The translations under genes were made by a program, and so were the position numbers. A DNA stretch of 34,257 bases from Clostridiales bacterium (lineage in GTDB: Bacteria; Bacillota; Clostridia; DUPQ01), in NCBI GenBank assembly GCA_023145435.1, contig JAGLDS010000018.1, forward strand, positions 1 to 34,257. Reading direction: 5' to 3'. The notes beneath the pieces were generated by a model. It searched no databases. It was not told the DNA's origin and was given only the letters and a program-made list of their open reading frames with translations. This document shows, piece after piece, positions 25,098 through 34,229 of the stretch; the first letter of the stretch is position 1; each line of letters begins with the position of its first letter.

Positions 25098-25173
25098 AGG
25101 GGAGTAGTTCAATTGGCAGAGCAACGGTCTCCAAAACCGTAAGTTGAAGGTTCGAATCCTTTCTCCCCTGCCA
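25098..25173 (+). tRNA. tRNA-Trp (anticodon CCA)
   Basis: 76 nt folding into a full cloverleaf: acceptor AGGGGAG (25098-25104) pairs with CTCCCCT (25163-25169), the anticodon loop CTCCAAA carries CCA, the T-arm has GGTTCGAATCC, discriminator G, and the 3' CCA is encoded. It is a single-gene unit with its own promoter and terminator. Confidence 0.96.
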
Positions 25174-25178
25174 AATAT

Positions 25179-25201
25179 AAAAAAGCCATAAGGCTTTTTT
25201 T
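25179..25201 (+). terminator. terminator of tRNA-Trp
   Basis: AAAAAAGCC (25179-25187), loop ATAA, GGCTTTTTT (25192-25200), ending in a T-run right after the tRNA. Confidence 0.85.
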
Positions 25202-25301
25202 AGTTTTAAAATGAGTACAGTAGGATATCAGCCAAATCCTATTAAAAATTATTATTAAAAATAAAACAAGAAATACATTTATTCACTCATCATCTTTTTC
25301 T

Positions 25302-25331
25302 TTGCATTTTATAATTAGAATATGTTACTAT
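25302..25331 (+). promoter_or_regulatory. promoter of tRNA-Leu
   Basis: TTGCAT (25302-25307), 18 bases, TACTAT (25326-25331) preceded by TG, about 12 bases before the tRNA. Confidence 0.55.
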
Positions 25332-25342
25332 ATGTAATGCAT

Positions 25343-25429
25343 GCCGAAGTGGTGGAACTGGCAGACGCGCTGGATTCAAAATCCAGTGGGCTAGCGCTCG
25401 TGAGGGTTCGAGTCCCTCCTTCGGTACCA
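25343..25429 (+). tRNA. tRNA-Leu (anticodon CAA)
   Basis: 87 nt with the long variable arm of a class II tRNA (TGGGCTAGCGCTCGTG region). Acceptor GCCGAAG pairs with CTTCGGT (a G-U pair at the end), the anticodon loop TTCAAAA carries CAA, the T-arm has GGTTCGAGTCC, and the 3' ACCA is encoded. It reads UUG codons. Confidence 0.95.
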
Positions 25430-25461
25430 AATAGACAACTCTAAGTGGGTTGTTTATTTTT
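25430..25461 (+). terminator. terminator of tRNA-Leu
   Basis: AATAGACAAC pairs with GTTGTTTATT (25449-25458) with one G-U pair, loop TCTAAGTGG, followed by TTT. It lies immediately after the tRNA. Confidence 0.75.
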
Positions 25462-25484
25462 AAAAAAATAATTAATTAAAACAT

Positions 25485-25513
25485 TTGAAACCATTGTACC
25501 TATAATATAAAAT
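25485..25513 (+). promoter_or_regulatory. promoter of araBA operon
   Basis: TTGAAA (25485-25490), 17 bases, TAAAAT (25508-25513), about 30 bases before araB. I found no good catabolite-response element or AraR-type operator. Confidence 0.6.
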
Positions 25514-25543
25514 AGATATAAGATTGTATTAGGAGGAAACAAA

Positions 25544-27193
25544 ATGGCAAAGTATTCAATTGGAATGGATTATGGAACTTTATCGGGTAGAGCCTTATTG
25601 GTTAATGTAGCAAATGGTGAAGAAATAGCTACTAGTGTTCTTGAGTACCCACATGGTGTGATGGATGAATATTTACCTAATGGAACAAAATTACCTATTG
25701 ACTGGGCATTAGAACATCCAAAGGACTATTTAGATGTACTTAAAATAACAATTCCTGAAGTAATAAAAAAAAGTGGGGTTAATCCAAAAGATATTATAGG
25801 GCTAGGTGTTGATTTTACTGCATGTACAGTTATGCCTGTAACAAAAGAAGGTACACCACTTTGTTTTTTAGATGAATATAAAAATGAACCTCATGCATAT
25901 ATCAAATTATGGAAACATCACGCCGCACAAGATAAAGCTAATAAATTAAATGATATAGCTACTTTAATGGGGGAAAAATGGTTAGCTCGATATGGTGGTA
26001 AAATTTCTTCAGAATGGTTAGTACCTAAATTATGGCAATTATTAGATGAAAAACCTGATATCTATGATTCTATGGATTATTTTATTGAAGCAGCTGACTG
26101 GGTGATTTGGCAACTAACAGGTAATCAAACAAGAAATTCTTGTACTGCAGGGTATAAAGCCATTTGGCATAAACAAGAGGGATATCCATCTAAGGACTTT
26201 TATAAGGCTTTAGATAAACGTCTTGAAAATGTAGTTGATACAAAACTTAATTGTAAAGTTTTACCACTTGGTACAACTGCAGGAGGCATAACAAAAGAAA
26301 TGGCTGCTATTACAGGTCTTATTGAAGGGACTAAAGTAGCCGTTGCCAATGTAGATGCTCATGTATGTATGCCAGCTGTTAAAATTGATGGACCTGGAAA
26401 AATGTTAGCTATAATGGGGACATCAAGTTGTCATATGATTTTAGGTGAGCAAGAAAAAATGGTACCAGGTATTTGTGGATATGTTGAAGATGGTATTATG
26501 CCAGGATACTTTGGCTATGAAGCGGGTCAATCATGTGTAGGTGATCATTTTGCATGGTTTGTAAATAATTATATTAATGATGAATATCATCAATTGGCTA
26601 AAGAAAAAAATCAGAATATTTTTGTTTATTTAGAAGAAAAAATGATGGAATATAAACCGGGAGAAACAGGTCTTATAGCTCTTGATTGGTGGAATGGTAA
26701 TAGATCAGTATTAGTTGATGTGGATTTAACAGGTATGATGCTTGGTATGACATTAACTACAAAACCTGAAGAAATATATAAAGCGTTAATTGAAGCTACT
26801 GCATTTGGAACAAGAAAAATCATAAAATCATTTGAAGAAAATGGAATACCAGTTAATGAGTTTTATGCTGCAGGTGGTATTGCTGAAAAAAGTCCTGCTA
26901 CAATGCAAATATATGCAGATATAATAAAGAAACCAATAAAAATTTCAGGTAGTGCACAAGGGCCTGCTTTAGGCTCAGCCATATTTGGAGCTGTTGCTGG
27001 TGGTGCTTATGAAGATGTATATAAAGCTGCTATGAAAATGGGCAAACTAAAAGATGTAGAGTATCTACCTAATAAGAAAGCATCACTAATTTATGACCAG
27101 TTATATAAAGAGTATGAAATATTACATGATTATTTTGGTAAAGGTGAAAATGATGTGATGAAACGATTAAAAAAATTAAAAAAGACAATATAG
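25544..27193 (+). CDS. araB: L-ribulokinase
   Basis: A 549-residue FGGY-family kinase phosphorylating L-ribulose at C5 in L-arabinose catabolism. The N-terminus [29 protein letters not shown] (phosphate-binding loop DYGTLSGR) and [13 protein letters not shown] are diagnostic of Gram-positive AraB. Later come [20 protein letters not shown] (ATP-site domain) and [24 protein letters not shown] precedes the ATG. It is first in the operon with araA, a phosphatase and a methyltransferase. Confidence 0.95.
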   Translation: MAKYSIGMDYGTLSGRALLVNVANGEEIATSVLEYPHGVMDEYLPNGTKLPIDWALEHPKDYLDVLKITIPEVIKKSGVNPKDIIGLGVDFTACTVMPVTKEGTPLCFLDEYKNEPHAYIKLWKHHAAQDKANKLNDIATLMGEKWLARYGGKISSEWLVPKLWQLLDEKPDIYDSMDYFIEAADWVIWQLTGNQTRNSCTAGYKAIWHKQEGYPSKDFYKALDKRLENVVDTKLNCKVLPLGTTAGGITKEMAAITGLIEGTKVAVANVDAHVCMPAVKIDGPGKMLAIMGTSSCHMILGEQEKMVPGICGYVEDGIMPGYFGYEAGQSCVGDHFAWFVNNYINDEYHQLAKEKNQNIFVYLEEKMMEYKPGETGLIALDWWNGNRSVLVDVDLTGMMLGMTLTTKPEEIYKALIEATAFGTRKIIKSFEENGIPVNEFYAAGGIAEKSPATMQIYADIIKKPIKISGSAQGPALGSAIFGAVAGGAYEDVYKAAMKMGKLKDVEYLPNKKASLIYDQLYKEYEILHDYFGKGENDVMKRLKKLKKTI

Positions 27194-27208
27194 TTTTAGG
27201 AGAAATAA

Positions 27209-28675
27209 ATGAGTAATAAATATGAATTCTGGTTTGTAGTTGGGTCACAACATTTATATGGACCAAAAGTATTAAAAGAGGTAGCTAATCATAGTAAAAT
27301 AATGGCAGATGAATTTAACAAGTCATTATCTATACCTTATCATTTTTATTTTAAAGGAGTAGTTACTTCAACTGAAGAAATAACTAGTTTATTATTAAAA
27401 GCAAATAACACTTCAAATTGTGCAGGAGTTATTACTTGGATGCATACTTTTTCACCAAGTAAAATGTGGATAAGAGGATTAGATCTTCTAACAAAACCAT
27501 ATCTACATATAACTACTCAATTTAACAGAAAAATCCCATATGATTCAATTGACATGAATTTTATGAATACTAATCAATCTGCACATGGAGATAGAGAGCA
27601 TGGATTCCTTTCAGCAAGGTTGCGTAAAAAAAGAAAAATAATAAGTGGTTACTGGGAAGATGACTCAATGCGCTTAAGAATTGGGGACTGGATGAGAAGT
27701 GCCATTGGAGCGGTATTTAGTAAACAAGTTAAAGTTATGCGGCTTGGCGATAATATGCGATATGTAGCTGTAACCGAAGGAGATAAGATACAAGCTGAAA
27801 AAGATTTAGGTTGGTCAGTAAATAGTTACGGTGTTGGTGGATTTGCTAATGTGGTAAAAAAAGTATCAATAGATAAACTTGAAAGTAAAATGGAAGAATA
27901 TAAAGAAAAGTATTTATTTGATACAACTAATATAAAATCTATTGAATATCAAGCTAAATTAGAAATAGCCCTTGAAGAAATGATTAATGAAGGCGGATTT
28001 CATGCTTATACAAATAGTTTTGAAGATTTATATGAACTAGAACAATTACCAGGATTAGCTTCACAGAACATCATGAGTAAAGGATATGGATTTGGAGCAG
28101 AAGGCGACTGGAAAACAGCGGCTTTAGAAGCTATCATGGGTGAAATGTCTAAAGGGTTAAAAAAAGGATTATCATTTATAGAAGATTACACTTATCATTT
28201 TGAAAAAGACAATGAAGCTATACTTGGTGCACATATGTTGGAGGTTTCTCCAGCAATTGCTGTTGATAAACCTAAAATACAAGTACATGATTTGGGTATT
28301 GGAGGTAAAAATGCTCCTGCTAGACTTGTTTTTAAAGCAAAAACTGGAAGTGCTATTTTAGTAACAATAATAGATATGGGTGGACGCTTTAGAATGATTG
28401 TACATGATGTAATGGCTATAGAACCAAAACATGACATGCCAAACTTACCAGTTGCTTGTGCCATGTGGAAGCCTATGCCTGATATAAATACAGGTAATGA
28501 AGCGTGGATTCGTTGTGGTGGTACTCACCATAGTGTTATATCATATGATTTAACAGCACAACATATGAAGGATTTTGCTGAAATCATGGGTATTGAATGT
28601 ATTCATATTAATAAGCAAACTACAATTGACGAATTAAAGAGAATTTTAGCAATAGGTGATTTGATTTATAAGTAA
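27209..28675 (+). CDS. araA: L-arabinose isomerase
   Basis: 488 residues; converts L-arabinose to L-ribulose with Mn2+. Start YEFWFVVGSQHLYG is the family signature. The four metal/catalytic residues map to Glu298 (GFGAEGDW), Glu325 (SFIEDYTYHFEK), His342 (AHMLEVSP) and His440 or His441 (GGTHHS), matching E. coli Glu306, Glu333, His350 and His450. AGGAGA precedes the ATG, 15 bases after araB. The usual third gene araD is missing from the operon, as are a transporter and AraR. Confidence 0.96.
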   Translation: MSNKYEFWFVVGSQHLYGPKVLKEVANHSKIMADEFNKSLSIPYHFYFKGVVTSTEEITSLLLKANNTSNCAGVITWMHTFSPSKMWIRGLDLLTKPYLHITTQFNRKIPYDSIDMNFMNTNQSAHGDREHGFLSARLRKKRKIISGYWEDDSMRLRIGDWMRSAIGAVFSKQVKVMRLGDNMRYVAVTEGDKIQAEKDLGWSVNSYGVGGFANVVKKVSIDKLESKMEEYKEKYLFDTTNIKSIEYQAKLEIALEEMINEGGFHAYTNSFEDLYELEQLPGLASQNIMSKGYGFGAEGDWKTAALEAIMGEMSKGLKKGLSFIEDYTYHFEKDNEAILGAHMLEVSPAIAVDKPKIQVHDLGIGGKNAPARLVFKAKTGSAILVTIIDMGGRFRMIVHDVMAIEPKHDMPNLPVACAMWKPMPDINTGNEAWIRCGGTHHSVISYDLTAQHMKDFAEIMGIECIHINKQTTIDELKRILAIGDLIYK

Positions 28676-28693
28676 CCAAGGAAAGGGAATATT

Positions 28694-29242
28694 TTGAAAG
28701 TAATATTTGTTAGACATGGCAATACTGATTATACTAAGGTTGATGGACGAAATTTTGTGGGTTTAGGATTTGATTTTGTTCCTTTAAGTGAAAAAGGAGC
28801 AATAAAAATTCATGAAATGAAAAATGATCAACGTTTATTAGGAGCTGATTTGTTATTATCCTCACCTTTTACAAGAACACTACAAACTGCAGCTATTATC
28901 GGTAATGAAATCAATAAAGATATTACAGTAGAGATGGATTTACACGAATGGTTACCTGATAGAACTTTTTCATATAAAAGTTCAGAAGAAGGGATAGAAT
29001 TTTACTATGATTTTTTAAATACTAAAGGAATTCACCCATTAGATAGGTCTGTAAATTGGGAATCTTTTACGAATGTGAGAAAAAGAGTTTTAACAGTACT
29101 AGATAAGTATTCCCATTTAAATAAGATTATAGTGATAAGCCATTGTATTGCTATGTCATCAATTCTTGATGGGAAAGATCCGAATTTTTCAAAAACTATT
29201 AAAAATGGTGCAATAGTTGAATATGAATACAAAGGAGCTTAA
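28694..29242 (+). CDS. histidine phosphatase-family protein
   Basis: 182 residues of the phosphoglycerate-mutase-like histidine phosphatase superfamily. Phospho-acceptor RHG (7-9), SSPFTRTLQTAAII (second Arg), DLHEWLPDR (acid/base region) and VISHC (second His) are in the usual order. The substrate is unknown: it could act on a sugar phosphate given the araBA neighbours, or be unrelated. The start is TTG with AAAGGGAA upstream, 18 bases after araA. The next gene's GTG follows its stop immediately. Confidence 0.87.
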   Translation: MKVIFVRHGNTDYTKVDGRNFVGLGFDFVPLSEKGAIKIHEMKNDQRLLGADLLLSSPFTRTLQTAAIIGNEINKDITVEMDLHEWLPDRTFSYKSSEEGIEFYYDFLNTKGIHPLDRSVNWESFTNVRKRVLTVLDKYSHLNKIIVISHCIAMSSILDGKDPNFSKTIKNGAIVEYEYKGA

Positions 29243-30376
29243 GTGGAAAAATTAAAGAAAATATTAATTGATGAATCAATTATTCTAATAACGTTTGGAA
29301 AACCATTTAACAAAGATGAAAAAAAAAGCAAATTAAAGATTTCTCCAATTACTATAAAAGATTCTTTAATGTATCAAGTAGCATATATTGTTAATAATCA
29401 ATCATTTCAAGAAAATATTAAAGAAAAAGCTTTAACGAAATATGTTACTAACCAACTGCATAGTTGTTTTAAGAATTCTAATATATTTACAACTAATCAT
29501 GATTATCAGGTTTTTGTAAATAAATCAGAAAAGGTATCAATTATTAAGAACAATCCAACTAAAAAAATGCCAGATAAACTTGTACATAATAAGAAAAAGA
29601 AATATTTAATTGATAAAGAAGATAGACCCGATTTTTTAATTAAACTTGGTATCATGGATAATAACTATATAGTTATTCCAAAATCATACGCAAAATTTAG
29701 ACAAATAAATAGATTTGTTGAAATCATAAATGATGAAATTGAAATTTTTAATGATAAAATCAGAGTTGTTGATTTTTGTTGTGGAAAAGGTTATATGACA
29801 TTGGCAACTTGGTTTTATTTGAAACATTTAAAGAAAAAACAAGTAGATATTATCGGTATGGATTTAAAAGGTGACATGATTGATTATCTAAAAACACTAT
29901 CTTATAAGGATATGAATTTTTATGAACAAGATATTACAACCTATAACCATGGACCAATTGATTTAGCTATTGCTCTTCACGCTTGTGATGTGGCTACAGA
30001 TATTAGTATTATTCAAGCAATAAAACATAAAGCAAAAGTAATTTTAATGGTTCCTTGCTGTCAGCATGAATTATTTACACAAATAACATATGAACCACTA
30101 GAACCATTATTAAAACATGGTATATTAAAAGATAAAATGACAGAGTTACTTACTAACACCCTAAGAGGATTAGCTTTAGAGGCTATGGGGTACCAAGTGA
30201 AAATGGTGGAGTTTACTTCATTGGAACATACCATGAAAAATATCATGATTAAAGCTGTTTATACAGGAAAGAAAAATAAGGATGCTCTTAAACAGTATAA
30301 GGAGATTGAAAGAGACTTTAATGTAAACTGTTATATAAATAAGCTTTTTACCATTGACAATAAAAGTTCAGATTAA
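29243..30376 (+). CDS. class I SAM-dependent methyltransferase (Methyltransf_32-like)
   Basis: 377 residues. An N-terminal region of about 150 residues rich in Lys may bind RNA (KNNPTKKMPDKLVHNKKKKYLID). The methyltransferase domain shows the SAM-binding motif I VVDFCCGKGYMTLA (175-188), an acidic motif II (GMDLKG), ALHACDVATD (244-253) and VPCCQHEL (270-277), the pattern of the Methyltransf_32 group. The substrate is unknown; RNA is a reasonable guess. The start is GTG with AAAGGAG five bases upstream, directly after the phosphatase stop. The promoter of paaK overlaps its last codons. Confidence 0.82.
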   Translation: MEKLKKILIDESIILITFGKPFNKDEKKSKLKISPITIKDSLMYQVAYIVNNQSFQENIKEKALTKYVTNQLHSCFKNSNIFTTNHDYQVFVNKSEKVSIIKNNPTKKMPDKLVHNKKKKYLIDKEDRPDFLIKLGIMDNNYIVIPKSYAKFRQINRFVEIINDEIEIFNDKIRVVDFCCGKGYMTLATWFYLKHLKKKQVDIIGMDLKGDMIDYLKTLSYKDMNFYEQDITTYNHGPIDLAIALHACDVATDISIIQAIKHKAKVILMVPCCQHELFTQITYEPLEPLLKHGILKDKMTELLTNTLRGLALEAMGYQVKMVEFTSLEHTMKNIMIKAVYTGKKNKDALKQYKEIERDFNVNCYINKLFTIDNKSSD

Positions 30377-30382
30377 TATAAT
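30354..30382 (+). promoter_or_regulatory. consensus promoter of paaK-iorAB, inside the end of the preceding gene
   Basis: TTGACA (30354-30359), 17 bases, TATAAT (30377-30382): a perfect sigma-A consensus whose -35 lies in the last codons of the methyltransferase gene. Transcription should start near 30389, leaving a leader of about 140 nt. Confidence 0.82.
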
Positions 30383-30388
30383 ATAAAA

Positions 30389-30530
30389 TAATGCAAGTCA
30401 AAGTGATTTTGCTGTAATTGAAGGAAAGTAGCATGGAAGGAAATCAAGGACACTTTTAACTGGTTAATTCTATTAACCAATTATGATTCTTATATTTCAC
30501 TAAGTACAATTCATGCATTTTGAGGTAACA
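30389..30530 (+). promoter_or_regulatory. structured leader of paaK-iorAB, unknown class
   Basis: About 140 nt between the promoter and the paaK start with no gene. AAAGTG (30400-30405) can pair with CACTTT (30451-30456) around purine-rich internal sequence, with a smaller TGCT/AGCA pair inside. A perfect 8-bp hairpin, TGGTTAAT-TCT-ATTAACCA (30461-30479), follows. AATGCA (30390-30395) can pair with TGCATT (30514-30519), right beside the ribosome binding site. There is no T-box element, terminator T-run or riboswitch core that I recognise. Confidence 0.4.
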
Positions 30531-31838
30531 ATGATCTTTAATAAAGAAATCGAGTGTATGTCGCGAAAAAACATGGAACAACTACAATTAAAAAGATTGC
30601 AAAATATAGTTTATTATTGTTATGAAAAAGTTCCTTTTTATAAGGCTAAATTTGATGCAGTAAATCTAAAACCTAAAGATATTAAAGAATTAAAAGATAT
30701 TGAAAAGATACCATTTACAACAAAAGAGGATTTACGAGATAATTATCCTTTTGATATGTTTGCAGTTCCCATGAAAGAAATTGTTGAAACTCATGCATCG
30801 AGTGGGACAACTGGAAAACCAGTTGTAGTTGGTTATACGAAAAATGATTTAGAAACCTGGTCAGAAGCTGTTGCAAGATTAGCAGCAGCAGCTGGTGTCA
30901 CTAGTGAAGATGTTGCACAGGTTGCATTTGGATATGGTATGTTTACTGGTGGATTTGGCCTTCATTATGGGTTGCAAAAATTAGGTGCAACAGTTATTCC
31001 GGCTTCTGCTGGAAATTCTGAACGCCAATTAATGTATATGCAAGATTTTAAAACTACTGTACTAATATCAACACCGTCTTATGCTCTTTATTTATCAGAG
31101 ATTTGTGAAGACATGGGAATTGACCCTAAGAGTTTATCACTAAAAATCGGATTGTTTGGTGGTGAAGGTCATTCTGATGAATTAACAAAAGAAGTAGAGA
31201 AGCGATGGGGAATTATTGATACTGAAAATTATGGTATGACAGAAATAACAGGACCTGGTGTGTCTGGAGAATGTACACATAAAACAGGTATGCATATTTG
31301 TGAAGACCTATTTTATCCTGAAATTATTGATTCAACTACAGAAAAGCAATTACCAATAGGTGAAAAAGGAGAAATGGTTTTAACTACTTTAGTAAAAGAA
31401 GGTATTCCAATGCTTCGTTTTAGAACTAAAGATATTACAATATTAGATGATAAACCATGTCAATGTGGGCGAACATCAATAAGAATGCATAAAATATTTG
31501 GGCGATCTGATGATATGTTAATTATTAAAGGAGTTAACGTATTTCCATCACAGATTGAGTCTGTCCTAATGAAATTTGATAAAATAGCTCCACACTATCA
31601 GATACTATTAAAAAGCCATGGATTTATGGATACTATTGAAGTGTTAGTAGAGGTTGAAAATGGAGATATATTAGATAGCTATAGAAAGCTTGAACAGTTG
31701 GAAAAAGATATACGTCATGAAATAAGGACAGTATTACAAATTGATGCTACAATAAAATTAGTTGAACCTAAGACTTTAGAGCGAACAGAAGGTAAGTCTA
31801 AGAGAGTGGTTGATATGAGAAATAAAAAACAATACTAA
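30531..31838 (+). CDS. paaK: phenylacetate-CoA ligase family protein
   Basis: A 435-residue ANL-superfamily adenylating enzyme. Start MIFNKEIECMSRKNMEQLQLKRL is typical of PaaK. The AMP-binding loop is HASSGTTGKP (88-97); also YGMTEITGPGVSGEC, LRFRTKDI and the hinge/C-terminal domain IFGRSDDMLIIKGVNVFPSQIE. Forms aryl-acetyl-CoA from the acid, CoA and ATP. Next to iorAB it handles phenyl-, hydroxyphenyl- or indoleacetate, in either direction. ATG at 30531 with TGAGGT upstream is preferred; an ATG 18 bases earlier lacks a site. Confidence 0.92.
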   Translation: MIFNKEIECMSRKNMEQLQLKRLQNIVYYCYEKVPFYKAKFDAVNLKPKDIKELKDIEKIPFTTKEDLRDNYPFDMFAVPMKEIVETHASSGTTGKPVVVGYTKNDLETWSEAVARLAAAAGVTSEDVAQVAFGYGMFTGGFGLHYGLQKLGATVIPASAGNSERQLMYMQDFKTTVLISTPSYALYLSEICEDMGIDPKSLSLKIGLFGGEGHSDELTKEVEKRWGIIDTENYGMTEITGPGVSGECTHKTGMHICEDLFYPEIIDSTTEKQLPIGEKGEMVLTTLVKEGIPMLRFRTKDITILDDKPCQCGRTSIRMHKIFGRSDDMLIIKGVNVFPSQIESVLMKFDKIAPHYQILLKSHGFMDTIEVLVEVENGDILDSYRKLEQLEKDIRHEIRTVLQIDATIKLVEPKTLERTEGKSKRVVDMRNKKQY

Positions 31839-31850
31839 GGAGTAATATAA

Positions 31851-33587
31851 ATGAAAAAATTAATGTTGGGGAATGAAGCTGTAGCTAGGGGAGTCTATGA
31901 AGCAGGTACAACTGTAGTTTCATCTTATCCAGGAACACCAAGTACAGAAATTACTGAAAATATTGCTATGTACAAAGAAATCTTTTCAGAATGGGCTCCA
32001 AATGAAAAAGTAGCCCTTGAAGTATCTTCTGGTGCTTCCATAGCCGGAGCGCGAGCTTTTTCTGCTATGAAACATGTTGGAGTTAATGTTGCAGCAGATC
32101 CATTATTTACTATGTCATATATCGGTTGTAATGGGGGATTAGTTATTGCAGTTGCAGATGACCCTGGAATGCATTCGTCACAAAACGAACAAGACTCTAG
32201 GCATTATGCTAGAGCTGCCAAAGTTATGATGGTTGAACCATCTGATTCTCAAGAAGCTAAGGATTTTACTATTAAAGCTTTTGAACTAAGTGAGCAATTC
32301 GATACACCTGTGTTTGTTAGATTATCAACTAGAATTAGCCATTCACAAAGTTTAGTAACTATTGGAAAGAGATTGGATGTCCCTTTAAAAGATTATGTTA
32401 AAGATGTGGCTAAAAATGTGATGATGCCAGCAATGGGTAGAAAGAAACATATTGTTGTTGAAAAACGTACAATAAAGCAAATTGCTTACGCTGAAACTAG
32501 TGATTTAAACGAAATGGTTATTAACGATAGTAAAATTGGATTTATTAGTAGTGGAATAGCTTTTCAATATGCAAGAGAAGTACTTCCTGAAGCATCATAC
32601 TTGAAATTAGGAATAACTTGGCCAATGCCAATTGAACTAATTAAGGAATTTGCAAGTAATGTTGATACTATTTATGTTATTGAGGAATTAGAACCTATTA
32701 TTGAAGAACATTGTAAAATAAATGGAATTACTGTTATCGGAAAAGATATTTTACCAGTAACTGGTGAATATAGTGCTGATTTATTAAGAAAAGCTATATT
32801 AAATGAAAGTAGCGAATTAGTTGAATTAAGTGAAGAAAACCTACCTGTTAGACCACCTGTTCTTTGCCCTGGATGCCCACATCGAGGCTTGTATTATGCA
32901 ATGAGTAAGTTAAATATTGTTTTAACAGGTGATATTGGTTGTTATACATTAGGTGCATTACCACCATTAAATGCACTGGATACTTGTGTTTGTATGGGTG
33001 GTGGAATAAGCGTAGCTCATGGATTTGAAAAAGCCAGAGGAAAAGATTTTGATAAAAAAGTGGTGGGAATTGTGGGAGACTCCACATTTACTCATTCAGG
33101 GATTACTGGACTAATTGATATTGTTTATAACAAAGGTGTTAGCACAGTCATTGTAGCTGATAACTCAATTACGGGAATGACAGGCCATCAAAATAATCCT
33201 GTTAACGGTATGACAATAAGTGGTGAACCAACACAAGCTGTTGATTTAATAAAGCTTGCAGATGCTATTGGGATTAAACGTGTAACAGTGGTTGATCCAT
33301 TTGATATGAAAAAAATGACTAAAGTTTTAAAAGAAGAAATATCAGTAGATGAGCCATCCTTGATTATATCTCAACGTCCTTGTGCACTATTAAAACATGT
33401 GAACTATAAAGGCATTGCACATGTTGATGAAGACAAATGTAGAGGTTGTAAAATGTGTATGAATCTTGGGTGTCCTGCTATTACATTTAGTAATGGGAAG
33501 GCACATATTAATGATACCTTATGTGTAGGTTGTGGTATGTGTATTAGTGTATGTCCATTTGATGCAATTAGTAAGGAGGGGAACTAA
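31851..33587 (+). CDS. iorA: indolepyruvate ferredoxin oxidoreductase, alpha subunit
   Basis: 578 residues. Oxidatively decarboxylates aryl pyruvates (from Trp, Tyr, Phe) to aryl-acetyl-CoA, reducing ferredoxin. The N-terminal pyrimidine-binding domain has SSYPGTPSTE (24-33), the ThDP domain has CPGCPHRG and TGDIGCYTLG, and the C-terminus carries two [4Fe-4S] motifs: Cys530/533/536/541 (the CxxCxxCxxxxC form usual in IorA) and Cys558/561/564/568 (CxxCxxCxxxCP). Oxygen-sensitive chemistry, so an anaerobe is implied. AAGGAG precedes the ATG, 12 bases after paaK. Confidence 0.96.
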   Translation: MKKLMLGNEAVARGVYEAGTTVVSSYPGTPSTEITENIAMYKEIFSEWAPNEKVALEVSSGASIAGARAFSAMKHVGVNVAADPLFTMSYIGCNGGLVIAVADDPGMHSSQNEQDSRHYARAAKVMMVEPSDSQEAKDFTIKAFELSEQFDTPVFVRLSTRISHSQSLVTIGKRLDVPLKDYVKDVAKNVMMPAMGRKKHIVVEKRTIKQIAYAETSDLNEMVINDSKIGFISSGIAFQYAREVLPEASYLKLGITWPMPIELIKEFASNVDTIYVIEELEPIIEEHCKINGITVIGKDILPVTGEYSADLLRKAILNESSELVELSEENLPVRPPVLCPGCPHRGLYYAMSKLNIVLTGDIGCYTLGALPPLNALDTCVCMGGGISVAHGFEKARGKDFDKKVVGIVGDSTFTHSGITGLIDIVYNKGVSTVIVADNSITGMTGHQNNPVNGMTISGEPTQAVDLIKLADAIGIKRVTVVDPFDMKKMTKVLKEEISVDEPSLIISQRPCALLKHVNYKGIAHVDEDKCRGCKMCMNLGCPAITFSNGKAHINDTLCVGCGMCISVCPFDAISKEGN

Positions 33588-33588
33588 T

Positions 33589-34161
33589 ATGTCTAATAAA
33601 GAAATTATGATTGTAGGAGTAGGTGGACAGGGAACCTTATTGGCAAGTAGAATTATTGGAAATGTTGCAATAAATATGGGTTATGACGTAAAAATGTCAG
33701 AAGTTCATGGAATGGCTCAACGTGGGGGAAGTGTTGTAACTTATGTAAAGTATGGCAAGAAGATTCATTCACCTATTATTGAAGTGAAAAGTGCAGATGT
33801 TATTTTAGCATTTGAAGAATTAGAAGCTGCTAGATGGATGAAATATCTTAAACAAGATGGAAAGATGATTCTTAATGCACAAAGAATTGATCCTATGCCT
33901 GTTATTACAGGTGCTACAACTTACCCAGAAGATATACCGAATAAGATTGAAAAAAAAGCAAATCAATTAATTTCATTAGATGCTTTATCTTTAGCTAAAA
34001 AAGCGGGAACAATAAAAGCTGTTAATGTTGTGCTAATTGGTGTCATGGCAAAAAATTCTGATATTTCAAAAGAAAAATGGATTAAAGCTTTAGAAAATAC
34101 AATTCCTACAAAATATTTAGAAATGAACTTAGTAGCATTTGACTTAGGTTATAATAGCTAA
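33589..34161 (+). CDS. iorB: indolepyruvate ferredoxin oxidoreductase, beta subunit
   Basis: 190 residues, the gamma-type catalytic partner of IorA (POR_N/gamma fold): MIVGVGGQGTLLASRIIG (7-24), SEVHGMAQRGGSVVTYVKYG and SADVILAFEELEA are diagnostic. ATG at 33589, one base after the iorA stop, has AAGGAGGGG at a good distance; a longer frame from 33532 lies inside the ferredoxin domain of iorA and is rejected. It is the last gene of the operon. Confidence 0.95.
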   Translation: MSNKEIMIVGVGGQGTLLASRIIGNVAINMGYDVKMSEVHGMAQRGGSVVTYVKYGKKIHSPIIEVKSADVILAFEELEAARWMKYLKQDGKMILNAQRIDPMPVITGATTYPEDIPNKIEKKANQLISLDALSLAKKAGTIKAVNVVLIGVMAKNSDISKEKWIKALENTIPTKYLEMNLVAFDLGYNS

Positions 34162-34192
34162 TTGAAAAAAATATATATAATTACTAAGATAA

Positions 34193-34229
34193 AATAATGA
34201 GTAGACTATAAAAACGTCTACTCATTATT
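34193..34229. terminator. hairpin terminator after iorB
   Basis: A perfect 14-bp stem (34193-34206 with 34216-34229; core TAATGAGTAGAC / GTCTACTCATTA) with a 9-base loop. The T-tract is poor, so termination may rely on stem strength. It lies 31 bases after the iorB stop. Nothing further is visible to the window end. Confidence 0.65.

Noticed and set aside
25098-25429. tRNA pair as an integration site for a mobile element
   Set aside because: No integrase, direct repeat of a tRNA 3' end or composition shift is visible nearby; both tRNAs are intact with their own signals.
25485-25543. Catabolite-response element in front of araB
   Set aside because: The best match (around 25486-25499) misses the central CG and the last two positions of the consensus.
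30389-30530. T-box or known riboswitch before paaK
   Set aside because: No T-box anticodon-binding element and no recognised aptamer core; kept only as an unclassified leader.
33532-33588. Upstream start for iorB
   Set aside because: It falls inside the iorA ferredoxin domain; the ATG at 33589 has a strong ribosome binding site.
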